DNA of 64,000 nt from Pseudomonadales bacterium (GTDB lineage Bacteria; Pseudomonadota; Gammaproteobacteria; Pseudomonadales; IMCC2047), in the NCBI GenBank assembly GCA_024234615.1, contig JACKNY010000002.1, forward strand, positions 310,001 to 374,000, in the 5' to 3' direction. This document shows positions 7,246-16,603 of this stretch, piece after piece; within the stretch, counting starts at the first letter, position 1, and the number at the start of each line of letters is the position of its first letter. The position numbers and the translations under genes are program-made. Under the pieces are notes generated by a model that was not told the origin of the DNA, did no database searches, and was given only the letters and a program-made list of their open reading frames with translations.

Positions 7246-9915
7246 TCACACCGTAACCGGATTAGATTTATTCGGATCAATTCCAAACTTTGTCAGCGCT
7301 GAACTCACCACCTCGGCGTCGACTTTGCCTTCCTTCAACAGCGATTGCAGCGCTGCAATAGTAATAAAATACCGATCCACTTCAAAGAAGTGACGCAGCT
7401 TCTGGCGAGAATCGCTGCGTCCGAAGCCGTCAGTGCCTAACACTCGATAAGTTTTCGGTACATAAGCGCGTATTTGATCCGCATAGTTTTTCATGTAATC
7501 CGTGGCGGCAATGACCGGCCCTTCTCGATCGGCAAAACACTGCGTGACATAGCTAATCCTCGCTGTTTCCTGTGGGTGCAGCATATTCCAGCGTTCAACG
7601 CTTTGGCCTTCGCGTGCCAATTCATTAAAACTGGTCGCTGCCCAGATATCTGCATCAACCTTAAACTCTTCCCTTAGCAATTCCGCCGCCGCGATAACTT
7701 CTCGCATAATCGAACCGCTGCCTATTAACTGCACTCTGAGTCGGCTCTTTCCAGGTGTCTCCTGAAACAGATACAACCCCTTAACAATACCTGCTTCCGC
7801 TCCCTTCGGCATATCCGGATGCGAATAGTTTTCATTGAGTAACGTCAGATAATAATAGACCGCTTCTTTTTCTTGATACATGCGCCGCATGCCATCTTGA
7901 ACAATAACCGCCACCTCATAAGAGAAGGTTGCATCATAGGAGATACAATTGGGCACCGTGCTTGCCAGGATATGGCTGTGACCGTCCTGATGCTGTAATC
8001 CTTCGCCATTGAGGGTGGTGCGTCCTGAAGTGCCGCCGATTAGAAAACCACGCGCCTGCATATCACCAGCTGCCCAGCACAGATCACCAACCCGCTGGAA
8101 ACCAAACATCGAATAAAACACATAGAAAGGGATCATTGCGCAATTATAATTGCTGTAGGCGGTCGCCAAGGTTAACCAAGCGGAGAGAGCACCGGCCTCA
8201 TTGATTCCCTCTTCCAGCATCTGCCCCTTCTTGTCTTCCTTATAATACATAACCTGTGCGGAATCGACCGGTTCATAGAGCTGCCCGGAGGAAGAGTAAA
8301 TACCCAACTGTCTGAACATGCCTTCCATACCAAAGGTACGTGCTTCGTCTGGTACGATAGGTACAACTTTAGGGCCAATTTTTTTATCTTTCACCAATAC
8401 GGATAACAATCTAACAAACGCCATCGTGGTCGATATTTCCCGCTCTCCAGTACCCTTGAGCTGGTTTTCAAACGCTTCCAAACCTGGCACTTCCAGTGCG
8501 TCGAAATCATTACGGCGTTGTGGTAGGTAACCACCCAAACTGTCCCGGCGCTTCTTCATGTACTGCATTTCTGGTCTATCTGCTGGCGGGCGGTAGTAAG
8601 GAATAGCATCCAGCTCATCGTCGCTGAGCGGAATTTCATAGCGATCTCTAAATTGCATCAGCATCTTCTTATCCAGCTTTTTCAGCGAGTGAGTCCCCAT
8701 CTGAGCTTCACCTTTATCGCCAACGCCATAACCTTTCACGGTATGCGCCAGAATAACCGTCGGTTGCCCTTTATGGTTAACCGCTTCGTGATAAGCAGCA
8801 TAAACCTTATAAGGATCATGCCCGCCACGATTCAACTTATAAATCTGAGCATCCGTTAAGTCTTCGACCATAGCCAAGGTCTCGGGATACTTACCAAAAA
8901 AATGTTCGCGTGTGTAAGCGCCACCATTGGCTTTGCAGTTCTGATACTCACCATCGACCGTTTCATCCATGCATCGCTGTAAAACACCTTCTTTATCTTT
9001 CGCTAACAGAGGATCCCAGAGCCGCCCCCAGACGACCTTGATGACATTCCAACCAGCACCCCGAAAAACGCCCTCCAATTCTTGAATAATTTTACTATTG
9101 CCGCGCACCGGTCCGTCCAAACGCTGCAGATTACAGTTCACGACAAAAATAAGGTTTTCGAGTTGCTCACGCCCGGCCAACGAGATTGCACCTAGCGATT
9201 CCGGCTCATCGATCTCACCATCACCAAGGAAAGCCCAGACCTTGCGCTCCTCCCGCGGTGCCAATCCGCGGGCGGACATATACCTCATGATATGCGCCTG
9301 ATAAATTGCCTGTAGCGGCCCTAACCCCATCGACACAGTGGGGAACTGCCAATAATCCGGCATTAACCAAGGGTGGGGGTAGGAGGAAAGACCACCACCA
9401 TCCACTTCCCTTCGAAAACGGTCCATCTGTGCTTCATCAAATCGCCCCTCGATGTAGGAGCGGGCGTAAATCCCCGGCGAGGAATGCCCCTGAAAATAAA
9501 TCAAATCACCCATATGATCTTCACTGGGCGCATGCCAGAAATAATTAAAGCCAACATCATAAAGTGTGGCGCTGGACTGAAAGGTGGAGATATGGCCACC
9601 CAACTCGTCATCGTTCATGTTTGCGCGCATAACGGTAATCAGCGCATTCCAGCGAACCAGCGATCGTATCCGCCGCTCCATAAACAAGTCACCGGGCATT
9701 GGCGCTTCTTCAGTCACTGGAATTGTATTGCGGTAAGGTGTCGTTAACGCGTAAGGGATTTGGGTGCCAGTACGTGTAGCATGGTCGGAAAGCTGCTTAA
9801 GTATATAATGCGCGCGCTCCATTCCTTCCTTTTGAATAATAACTTCTAGAGCATCAACCCATTCCTCGGTTTCCGTTGGATCAGGATCATTGGTACTGTG
9901 CTTATGCATTAACAT
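7246..9915 (-). CDS. aceE: Pyruvate dehydrogenase E1, homodimeric type
   Basis: An 889-residue thiamine-diphosphate enzyme that decarboxylates pyruvate and acetylates the lipoyl group of AceF. It has the full length of single-chain AceE (E. coli 887). The thiamine-diphosphate motif GDGEIDEPES ... NCN is visible at about 230-270. The C-terminus reads TDGFGRSDSRQKLRHFFEVD. The ATG at 9915 has a GAGGG ribosome binding site; a second ATG two codons later is less well placed. It forms an operon with aceF, 33 bases downstream. Confidence 0.97.
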   Translation of the reverse strand: MLMHKHSTNDPDPTETEEWVDALEVIIQKEGMERAHYILKQLSDHATRTGTQIPYALTTPYRNTIPVTEEAPMPGDLFMERRIRSLVRWNALITVMRANMNDDELGGHISTFQSSATLYDVGFNYFWHAPSEDHMGDLIYFQGHSSPGIYARSYIEGRFDEAQMDRFRREVDGGGLSSYPHPWLMPDYWQFPTVSMGLGPLQAIYQAHIMRYMSARGLAPREERKVWAFLGDGEIDEPESLGAISLAGREQLENLIFVVNCNLQRLDGPVRGNSKIIQELEGVFRGAGWNVIKVVWGRLWDPLLAKDKEGVLQRCMDETVDGEYQNCKANGGAYTREHFFGKYPETLAMVEDLTDAQIYKLNRGGHDPYKVYAAYHEAVNHKGQPTVILAHTVKGYGVGDKGEAQMGTHSLKKLDKKMLMQFRDRYEIPLSDDELDAIPYYRPPADRPEMQYMKKRRDSLGGYLPQRRNDFDALEVPGLEAFENQLKGTGEREISTTMAFVRLLSVLVKDKKIGPKVVPIVPDEARTFGMEGMFRQLGIYSSSGQLYEPVDSAQVMYYKEDKKGQMLEEGINEAGALSAWLTLATAYSNYNCAMIPFYVFYSMFGFQRVGDLCWAAGDMQARGFLIGGTSGRTTLNGEGLQHQDGHSHILASTVPNCISYDATFSYEVAVIVQDGMRRMYQEKEAVYYYLTLLNENYSHPDMPKGAEAGIVKGLYLFQETPGKSRLRVQLIGSGSIMREVIAAAELLREEFKVDADIWAATSFNELAREGQSVERWNMLHPQETARISYVTQCFADREGPVIAATDYMKNYADQIRAYVPKTYRVLGTDGFGRSDSRQKLRHFFEVDRYFITIAALQSLLKEGKVDAEVVSSALTKFGIDPNKSNPVTV

Positions 9916-10226
9916 TCAAAAAACCCTCTATGACTCTTTATTAAGTAAATACTTTGCTTGGCAAATTGGATAACGTCGATAGCGGAAAAGTGATTTGTAC
10001 GTAAAACCTAACGATTCTGATCGACCACTATAACTGTAATATTAACTATTGGAATGAAGTATTTTGCCCATAGGTAGATGGGCGAATTAACAGCACAAAC
10101 CCTTCCATCACGGCTGTGAATGGCCCGCATTTTTACCATGAATAGGGCCAAATTCCCAGTAATTTCTATGTAATAGCTGACGACTTACGCTCTTCCTCTT
10201 AACCCTACCTATTTTGTCTATTTTAC
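9916..10226. other. 311-base region upstream of aceE
   Basis: This lies between the end of the fructokinase gene and aceE, both leftward, so it should hold the aceEF promoter. A TATAGT -10-like hexamer with TTCCAA 16 bases upstream reads toward aceE near 10027-10055, a weak match. A 6-bp inverted repeat GCCCAT/ATGGGC sits at 10066-10083. I see no PdhR operator (ATTGG-N-CCAAT type) and no coding sequence. No strong terminator for the kinase gene is visible. Confidence 0.4.
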
Positions 10227-11129
10227 TCACCATAACCACGCCGCTCCTCTGACACCACTACTATCACCATACTTCGGTGGACTCAAAAGAGTTTCACAGG
10301 AGTCGGAGAATACATACTTACACCAGCGTTTGGGTATTTCAACATACAGGCTAGCAATATTTGACAAACCACCACCGAGTACAATTACATGAGGATCAAG
10401 CAGATTGATAACGCTGCCCAACGCACTGGCTAAACACTCCTGGTAAAGATCTAAATACGCACACGCGCGCTCTTCCCCCACCTCCGCTTTCGTGACAATT
10501 TGATCGACGCTGAGCGTTTTGCCCGTTGCGGCGGCATAACCGTCTTCAAATCCAGGGCCAGACAAATACGTCTCTACACAACCGCGGCGGCCGCAATAGC
10601 AGTTTCTAGCCGCCAGTTGCGATCCTTCAAACGCTCCTTGTAGTGGCGGCAGCGCATTGTGTCCCCACTCTCCGGTAATACCATTGGGCCCCGTCACTAG
10701 CTGCCCATTTCGACAAATGCCAGCACCCACCCCAGTACCAAGTATGACACCAAATACCGTTGCAAAACCCTGGCCAGCGCCATCAGTCGCCTCAGATAAT
10801 GCGAAGCAATCCGCATCGTTGGCCAAGCACACTTCCCGCCCCAGGCGCTGCTCCATATCTGTTAAAAGAGGGCGGCCATTTAGACAGGTGGAATTGCAGT
10901 TTTTCATTCTCCCGCTGACCCGAGAAAGGCTGCCCGGAGTGGCCACGCCAACGCTTGCGCGAGTTGAGCAGGAGTGTTCTAATTCTTCAACTAACTGAGC
11001 TATTTGATCTAAAATGGCGGCATAATTTCCTGCGGATGTTTTGACCCGCCGACGGTTAACGATACCACCATCATCAGCCATTAATACCGCTTCTATTTTA
11101 GTACCGCCTAAATCTATACCAATCCGCAT
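10227..11129 (-). CDS. mak: ROK family sugar kinase, fructokinase (Mak) type
   Basis: A 300-residue cytoplasmic kinase. The ATP-binding DLGGTK is at 6-11, catalytic D105 in LANDAD, the ROK signature GEWGHN at 153-158, and the zinc cluster NCYCGRRGCVE with C177, C179, C184 and H157. The C-terminus GDSSGVRGAAWLW and the central segments match what I know of E. coli Mak, which phosphorylates fructose and, weakly, other hexoses. N-acetylglucosamine kinase is an alternative within ROK. It stands between aceE and ampE, the position held by aroP-pdhR in E. coli. Confidence 0.83.
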   Translation of the reverse strand: MRIGIDLGGTKIEAVLMADDGGIVNRRRVKTSAGNYAAILDQIAQLVEELEHSCSTRASVGVATPGSLSRVSGRMKNCNSTCLNGRPLLTDMEQRLGREVCLANDADCFALSEATDGAGQGFATVFGVILGTGVGAGICRNGQLVTGPNGITGEWGHNALPPLQGAFEGSQLAARNCYCGRRGCVETYLSGPGFEDGYAAATGKTLSVDQIVTKAEVGEERACAYLDLYQECLASALGSVINLLDPHVIVLGGGLSNIASLYVEIPKRWCKYVFSDSCETLLSPPKYGDSSGVRGAAWLW

Positions 11130-11170
11130 GAGTACCTGCTTACGATGCCGTTAGCCCTTCTTGACTGGGG

Positions 11171-12058
11171 TTAGAAAATAACAATAAGGGCGACTATCAC
11201 CACCCAAACAATCAAACTCCTAACAAGCAAATCTTGGATAGCTTGGATTTCCTGGGTATATTCATCCGACACATCGGCAATTCTTTCGACCGGTCGAGTC
11301 ATGTCTTCCGATGTTTCCACACACGCACCCAAGGCCGCCATTCCCGTGTTGTATAACACTTTTTCGGTAGGTGTATGCCAGCTCAAGACTGCATCTATCC
11401 ACGACCGAAAACAAAGTACAAAATTTCCAGCAAGAGTGAAGGTTAGGCCCACACAGCGTGCCGGTAGCCACTCGAGTGCGTGCAGAATTTGCAGGGGCAT
11501 GGCCGCAGCTGCAGTATCATCCGATACTTTTAACCACTGATCGTAAAGACAGATGAAGCGGATAAAGAGCGCAGCTAGTGGCCCAGCTAATAAATACCAA
11601 AACAACACCAGGAATACCTGCTCAAACCATTGATAAAGCAGCCCGGTGCGAACTTCACGCTGTAATGACGCCAAGTCATTGACATCAATATCTTCCTGGG
11701 TTTTCAGATACTCTGAAGCAAAATGATAGGCCGCTTGGGTATCACCAGCCCGCCAGCGTCTTAAATATCCCTCGGTACATTGCAAGAGATTATCGCGGCC
11801 CATCGAATAAAACAGTAATAAGACCTGCAAAGCGACCCCGATAAACCCAAATAGAGAATTTTCTAACAGGTTGAGCAATAATCCCGCCAACAAGACAGGC
11901 AGTAATAGTGTTGACAGTGTCGCGACCTGCGGATGTTTCTGAAACGTAGACCCTAGGCTATCTGATAGCAGGAAAAACCATTCATCGAAACGTCGATCTA
12001 CGCGCCAGCCAAGAAACTTATAACAACCTAAGGTGATGAGTAACACTAAAAACGCCAT
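11171..12058 (-). CDS. ampE: AmpE-like membrane protein
   Basis: A 295-residue inner-membrane protein with hydrophobic segments near 1-18, 45-85, 150-175, 195-215 and 275-295. It matches the AmpE family in the N-terminal pattern and in the central block LLYQWFEQVFLVLFWY. AmpE is encoded with ampD in enteric bacteria and Pseudomonas. It has been proposed to sense or signal in beta-lactamase induction, but its activity is unproven. It follows ampD by 38 bases on the same strand. No ampC or ampR is in this window. Confidence 0.85.
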   Translation of the reverse strand: MAFLVLLITLGCYKFLGWRVDRRFDEWFFLLSDSLGSTFQKHPQVATLSTLLLPVLLAGLLLNLLENSLFGFIGVALQVLLLFYSMGRDNLLQCTEGYLRRWRAGDTQAAYHFASEYLKTQEDIDVNDLASLQREVRTGLLYQWFEQVFLVLFWYLLAGPLAALFIRFICLYDQWLKVSDDTAAAAMPLQILHALEWLPARCVGLTFTLAGNFVLCFRSWIDAVLSWHTPTEKVLYNTGMAALGACVETSEDMTRPVERIADVSDEYTQEIQAIQDLLVRSLIVWVVIVALIVIF

Positions 12059-12096
12059 TGTGGCCTCGGTAGATTCTTTATGAATAACGGATTAAA

Positions 12097-12651
12097 TTAA
12101 TCCCCAGATTTCAACAATTGCCTATAGCGACGCCAATCGAAAGCAGGACCTGGATCGGTTTTACGCCCAGGTGCAATTTCCGAATGGCCCGTTATTCGGC
12201 CCTCCTGGATACCAGGATAAGATCGCATCAACGCACGGGTGACATCAGCTAAACGCAGATATTGGCTTTCCTCGTAAGCCTGATCGTCCGTTCCTTCAAG
12301 CTCAATGCCAATGGAAAAATCATTACAGTTGGTTTCTTGCTGATAACAAGAGCTACCAGCATGCCACGCCCGTTTATCAAAAGGTACAAACTGAATTACA
12401 GCACCGTTGCGGCGAATCAAAAGATGGGAGGAAACCTGAAGTGTCGCTATTTCCTGGAAATAAGGATGCTCTCGCGCTACCAACTGATTAGTAAAAAGCT
12501 GGCTTATATAGGGACCACCAAACTGCCCAGGCGGTAGGCTAATATTATGTACAACCAGAAGATCAATACGCGCCTCCGGCCTGTCGTCGAAGTTAGGCGA
12601 TATTATACGCTCAGCCTCGACCAACCAATGATTATGTATAGCGCTAAGCAA
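12097..12651 (-). CDS. ampD: 1,6-anhydro-N-acetylmuramyl-L-alanine amidase AmpD
   Basis: A 184-residue zinc amidase of the N-acetylmuramoyl-L-alanine amidase type 2 family. It cuts the stem peptide from anhydroMurNAc in the cytoplasm during peptidoglycan recycling. Zinc ligands H35, H156 and D166 and catalytic E118 and K164 are all present, in VVHNIS, GIELEG, ITGHSEIAPGRKTDPGP. There is no signal peptide, which separates it from periplasmic homologues. The only suitable start is a TTG at 12651 with AGGA seven bases before it; there is no in-frame ATG near the N-terminus. Confidence 0.95.
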   Translation of the reverse strand: MLSAIHNHWLVEAERIISPNFDDRPEARIDLLVVHNISLPPGQFGGPYISQLFTNQLVAREHPYFQEIATLQVSSHLLIRRNGAVIQFVPFDKRAWHAGSSCYQQETNCNDFSIGIELEGTDDQAYEESQYLRLADVTRALMRSYPGIQEGRITGHSEIAPGRKTDPGPAFDWRRYRQLLKSGD

Positions 12652-12784
12652 GCTAATTCCTGAGCATCAAGTAAGCGATGCCCATACATTAGCTCATGCG
12701 CCAGAGGGCTTCAACTCGGATTAGGCCTTGGATGAGAAAAACTTTTCGCGCCGAAGGATGCCTAGAGAACCATCCGATTAATTC

Positions 12785-15079
12785 CTAATCCTTCATTTCA
12801 CGCAAATGGCCGATCACAGACTCCAGGGCACGATCAAATAGAAGGGTATCATCGAGAATATTAAGTAGGCCTTCGCGCAACTCCTGAGCAAGCACGGTGC
12901 GGGTTTTCTCCGCTACTTTCATACCGACACGGTTGACAAAAATATATTTTCCGGTCGATCGGATGACTGCAACCAGCTTAGCTCGTTGCTTTTTGTCCTC
13001 CTTGATCAATTCGACCCAGGTCCCAGAGGTCAGTCCGTCAACACGGTTAAGATACTCATCACCCTCAGTTGCCGAGATAGCTTGCTCAATAACTGGCAAT
13101 TCAGCGTTAGTAATAATAACCGGAGATTCAATGGTGCTTTTGCTGATTACCTGTGCCGATTTTTGGGTATCACCCGGAGCGTTAGCTAAACTTTTTGGCT
13201 CCGGTTCTGTCCTTGTAAGGGTTGTAAACTCCTGCGCCACAGCAGCATCATCAGTTTCCGGCTTTACTGCAGGTTTAAGTGACGAGCTTTTCAAGCAATT
13301 TAAATGAATGGACTCTAACTCTTTGAAGAGGTTGCGCATTTTCACTTTGCTAAAGGAAATGCTGGTCAAGCCTTTGCGCAAACGCTGCAACAATGAAGGA
13401 ATCAATTTTAGTAACTGACTGGTATAGGACTTATCCGCCGCTGGTTGTACGCTCCATATCAGGTCATCAACTGTCGCCAGCGCGTCTTCCCAAGCTTGGC
13501 TCTCAACACCTTCTTTCACATGAACCAAAAACAGATAGCTGCTCCAACCGTCGCGCAACAACTCGATCACAACCGGAGGCAAATTAGTACCCTGCGCCTT
13601 TTGGTTAAGCACATCGCCAACCACCGACCGCGCATACTGGGTTTTGCCTAAACCTTCCTCTGCATCCCTCGTACGCTGTTCAATTAACTCTGCACGACGT
13701 CGTTCAATACCAATAAAGTCGGTAAAATCCTCCAACAAATTTTGAAAAATCGAAACATCATCGACAAAATCGTCGAGCACTGAATCAACGATAGCTTTAA
13801 CCTTGACATAGAGCGTATCGCGTTTGAGATCAACTGTCTCACTCCAGCCCATTGCCGCCGTAGCCAACTCATTGAGCAGCTTTCTGGCCGGGTGGCCTCC
13901 CCGGCTAAAGAAAGTTTTATCCAGCACGGCGACTTTAAGTAAGGGTATTTGCAGACGCGCTAACAAGGCTTTCATCGGTGACGATAAATTATGATCGTCG
14001 AGAATAAACTCGAACAGCATGGAAACTAGGTTAATAACATCATTATCAACTTTGCCAATCGCTCTATTCTGCAATGCCGAACCGGACTGCTCCAACAAGT
14101 TATATAATGCCTGCCGGACATCAATTTGCTCCGCGCGGAAATTAACAAGGTTTCCTGTCTCATATTTTTGTTGCTGAATCGATGACAAAAGCTCTACCAA
14201 ATCACCATGCGCCAACGCTGGCCCTTGGTCAGCCACAGGTAGCGTAGGACCGGTATTTTTTGATTGAAACTGGCTGTCAGTCAACAGGCCCCGTAAAAAA
14301 TCAAATATCTCACTATCTTCCTGGCTATTTGCAGTAGAGGGAGGGGTCGGCTGCCGCGCCCCGCTAACTCTTTTAGTCGCGCTTCTTTGCTTTGCGTTTG
14401 AACTGATGCTGGGCAGTACACCCCGCTCTATTAATAAACCGTTGGCTTCATTATAAAGTTTACCGATAACACCCAGCACATACTTTTCAAAAAGCTTGTA
14501 GACCACCAACTTGGCTCGAATATCCAGCTCAAGTAACCCAGCCGCTTCGCGAAATGCTTCACATAATCGGTGTGGGCCAAGGGGGTTACTCAGATCAGTG
14601 ATTGTTTTCGCTCGGACTAAATAATTAATGCGCTGGGTCAACTCACTTAAGGAAACATCACATTGACTGACCACCTTGGAAACCATACCTCTGATCGCCA
14701 CCGACTCTTCAAGATCGTCGTCACACACCAGAGCCAAAGTTTCCATGCCATCTGCATACTTCTCTGGATCAGCGGTTTCATTATCGACAGAGAGAAATAA
14801 CTGACGAAAACCATCTTGAACTTTTTGCATAAAAACAGATTCCATGCCTTGCCGTTGAATACGCACTTGGCGCATCGAGTCAAAATACATGGTCTGATCA
14901 ATGTTACTGGTGGCTTTGTCGGCAAGTTCAAACAACGCATCATCGGCGCTGTCAAACATATTGGCAAAGATGGCTGCGAGCTGACTTTTCGCCAACTCTC
15001 GCACCCGTTTTAAGGGCTCTGGTAGAATGTCGATTGAGGTTACATTCACAGGGGGAACTGCGCTAGATTCATTGACCAC
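12785..15079 (-). CDS. DUF1631 family protein
   Basis: A 764-residue, mostly helical and soluble protein without signal peptide. I recognise the DUF1631 family from the N-terminal block and the small beta-rich C-terminal part, with GTWVEL near 670 and YIFVNRVG near 695, which resembles a PilZ-like barrel. A low-complexity linker (about 600-650) separates the two. Function is unknown. Members are widespread in beta- and gammaproteobacteria, and I recall them beside nadC in Pseudomonas-like genomes. The start is GTG at 15079 with GGAGTG upstream. It diverges from the retropepsin-like gene with a 106-base gap. Confidence 0.75.
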   Translation of the reverse strand: MVNESSAVPPVNVTSIDILPEPLKRVRELAKSQLAAIFANMFDSADDALFELADKATSNIDQTMYFDSMRQVRIQRQGMESVFMQKVQDGFRQLFLSVDNETADPEKYADGMETLALVCDDDLEESVAIRGMVSKVVSQCDVSLSELTQRINYLVRAKTITDLSNPLGPHRLCEAFREAAGLLELDIRAKLVVYKLFEKYVLGVIGKLYNEANGLLIERGVLPSISSNAKQRSATKRVSGARQPTPPSTANSQEDSEIFDFLRGLLTDSQFQSKNTGPTLPVADQGPALAHGDLVELLSSIQQQKYETGNLVNFRAEQIDVRQALYNLLEQSGSALQNRAIGKVDNDVINLVSMLFEFILDDHNLSSPMKALLARLQIPLLKVAVLDKTFFSRGGHPARKLLNELATAAMGWSETVDLKRDTLYVKVKAIVDSVLDDFVDDVSIFQNLLEDFTDFIGIERRRAELIEQRTRDAEEGLGKTQYARSVVGDVLNQKAQGTNLPPVVIELLRDGWSSYLFLVHVKEGVESQAWEDALATVDDLIWSVQPAADKSYTSQLLKLIPSLLQRLRKGLTSISFSKVKMRNLFKELESIHLNCLKSSSLKPAVKPETDDAAVAQEFTTLTRTEPEPKSLANAPGDTQKSAQVISKSTIESPVIITNAELPVIEQAISATEGDEYLNRVDGLTSGTWVELIKEDKKQRAKLVAVIRSTGKYIFVNRVGMKVAEKTRTVLAQELREGLLNILDDTLLFDRALESVIGHLREMKD

Positions 15080-15185
15080 GTTCTAAAACACTCCGGGTTG
15101 CCATTCGCCTTTCATCCCTAGGCGTACATCTACCAAAATAGTATAGTTCAGATTCCATTATTTGCCCGTTGTCGGTACAAAAAAA

Positions 15186-15719
15186 ATGAATTATCGTGAA
15201 GCACCGCCTCCCGGTAGAAGATTAGGTAAACTTATGGCTATCGCCGCCTGGCTATTGGGGCTGGCTATGCTCACCCTCCTGTTTGGCAATTTAGAGCGAA
15301 GCTGGCTCAACCCTAACCAGCAGCCAGTGTCCGCAGTCACTACCAAGGGGGTACAAGAGGTTACTCTCAAGGCCAATCGACAAGGGCATTATCTAGTTTC
15401 TGGAAGCATTAACGATATAGCTGTTGATTTCCTACTAGATACAGGCGCCACCGACGTCGCAATTTCTGAAAATATGGCGCAGCATTTGGGATTACAAAAG
15501 GGTTTGCGCGGCACGGCATCTACCGCAAATGGCAATGTTACTGTCTACGCAACCCGCATCCAGCGCTTACAAATAGGTAGTATTATCCTGTATGATGTGC
15601 CCGCCAGTATTAACCCCAGCATGGGCGAGTTTATCTTGTTGGGTATGAGCGCATTGCGTCAAGTCGAGTTTACTCAACGCGATAACCTTTTAACATTACG
15701 AAATTACCCCAACTCCTAG
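15186..15719 (+). CDS. Membrane-anchored retropepsin-like aspartic protease
   Basis: A 177-residue protein with one transmembrane segment at about 17-34 and a C-terminal retropepsin-like domain, probably facing the periplasm. The catalytic motif is LLDTGATDVAIS with the aspartate at 85, followed by the hydrophobic-glycine motif LLGMSAL near the end. This is the single-domain clan AA type (TIGR02281) that must dimerise to form an active site. The substrate is unknown. An ATG at 15186 is preferred; the frame extends 8 codons to a TTG at 15162. Neither has a strong ribosome binding site. nadC follows after 27 bases and menA after that, so an operon is likely. Confidence 0.85.
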   Translation: MNYREAPPPGRRLGKLMAIAAWLLGLAMLTLLFGNLERSWLNPNQQPVSAVTTKGVQEVTLKANRQGHYLVSGSINDIAVDFLLDTGATDVAISENMAQHLGLQKGLRGTASTANGNVTVYATRIQRLQIGSIILYDVPASINPSMGEFILLGMSALRQVEFTQRDNLLTLRNYPNS

Positions 15720-15746
15720 CTTGTTAGCATTAATCTAAATATCACC

Positions 15747-16586
15747 ATGAACTACACTAAAACGCTCGCTCAGATCATTCAAGCCAATGTTACAACTGCC
15801 CTAGACGAAGACATCGGCAGCGGTGACCTAACTGCCCAGCTCATTCCCGCAGAGAATTTTGCCAAGGCCACTGTCATTACGCGGGAGTCGGCGACCATCT
15901 GCGGCGCGGATTGGGTTAATCAGGTCTTTCACCAGGTGGACCCCGATGTTGACATTGAATGGCTCGTCCAGGACGGCCAACAGGTTGAGTCGAACCAACC
16001 GTTGTTTAAGCTATCTGGCGCGGCCCGCTCATTACTCACGGGCGAACGCTGCGCGCTGAATTTCTTACAAACTCTTTCCGGTACAGCCACCATTTGTCGT
16101 CAGTACGCCAACCTAGTCGCGGACACTCAGGTGAAACTGTTAGATACCCGCAAGACTATTCCGGGTTTGCGCATTGCGCAAAAGTACGCCGTCACCTGCG
16201 GCGGCTGTTTTAACCATCGGATCGGTTTGTACGATGCTTTTCTGATCAAGGAAAACCATATTGCTGCCTGTGGCTCTATTGAAAAAGCCATCAGCGAAGC
16301 GCGTTATCTCGCTCCGGGTAAACCCGTCGAAGTAGAAGTGGAGAGTTTGTCAGAACTCAATCAAGCGCTGAACTCAGGTGCGGACACCATCATGCTAGAC
16401 AACTTCAGCCTTGCGGATATGCGCATTGCCGTAGCAATCACTTCGGGTAAAGCAAAACTTGAAGCTTCAGGCAATGTAACTGAGCTCACCATACGACCCA
16501 TAGCAGAAACCGGTGTCGATTATATTTCCATTGGAGCGCTGACCAAAGACTGTCGTGCTATCGATTTATCCATGCGTTTTGATTAG
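15747..16586 (+). CDS. nadC: Nicotinate-nucleotide pyrophosphorylase (quinolinate phosphoribosyltransferase)
   Basis: A 279-residue cytoplasmic enzyme that converts quinolinate and PRPP to nicotinate mononucleotide in de novo NAD synthesis. Visible are EDIGSGDLTA (21-30), R101 in LLTGERCALNFLQ, LLDTRKTIPGLR (131-142) with R135 and K136, H157/R158, and K168 in LIKENH. The C-terminal barrel has EVEVESL and IMLDNF, as expected. The length is standard (E. coli 297). In E. coli nadC is likewise next to ampD on the opposite strand. Confidence 0.96.
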   Translation: MNYTKTLAQIIQANVTTALDEDIGSGDLTAQLIPAENFAKATVITRESATICGADWVNQVFHQVDPDVDIEWLVQDGQQVESNQPLFKLSGAARSLLTGERCALNFLQTLSGTATICRQYANLVADTQVKLLDTRKTIPGLRIAQKYAVTCGGCFNHRIGLYDAFLIKENHIAACGSIEKAISEARYLAPGKPVEVEVESLSELNQALNSGADTIMLDNFSLADMRIAVAITSGKAKLEASGNVTELTIRPIAETGVDYISIGALTKDCRAIDLSMRFD

Positions 16587-16603
16587 CGCCTTGCCAGAGC
16601 CTT

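Noticed and set aside
9373..9747. 124-codon ORF opposite aceE
   Set aside because: Shadow frame; aceE is intact through the region.
10066..10083. Hairpin GCCCAT/ATGGGC as terminator of the kinase gene
   Set aside because: Short stem and no T run in the direction of transcription.
12897..13307. 136-codon ORF opposite the DUF1631 gene
   Set aside because: Shadow frame of a long intact gene.
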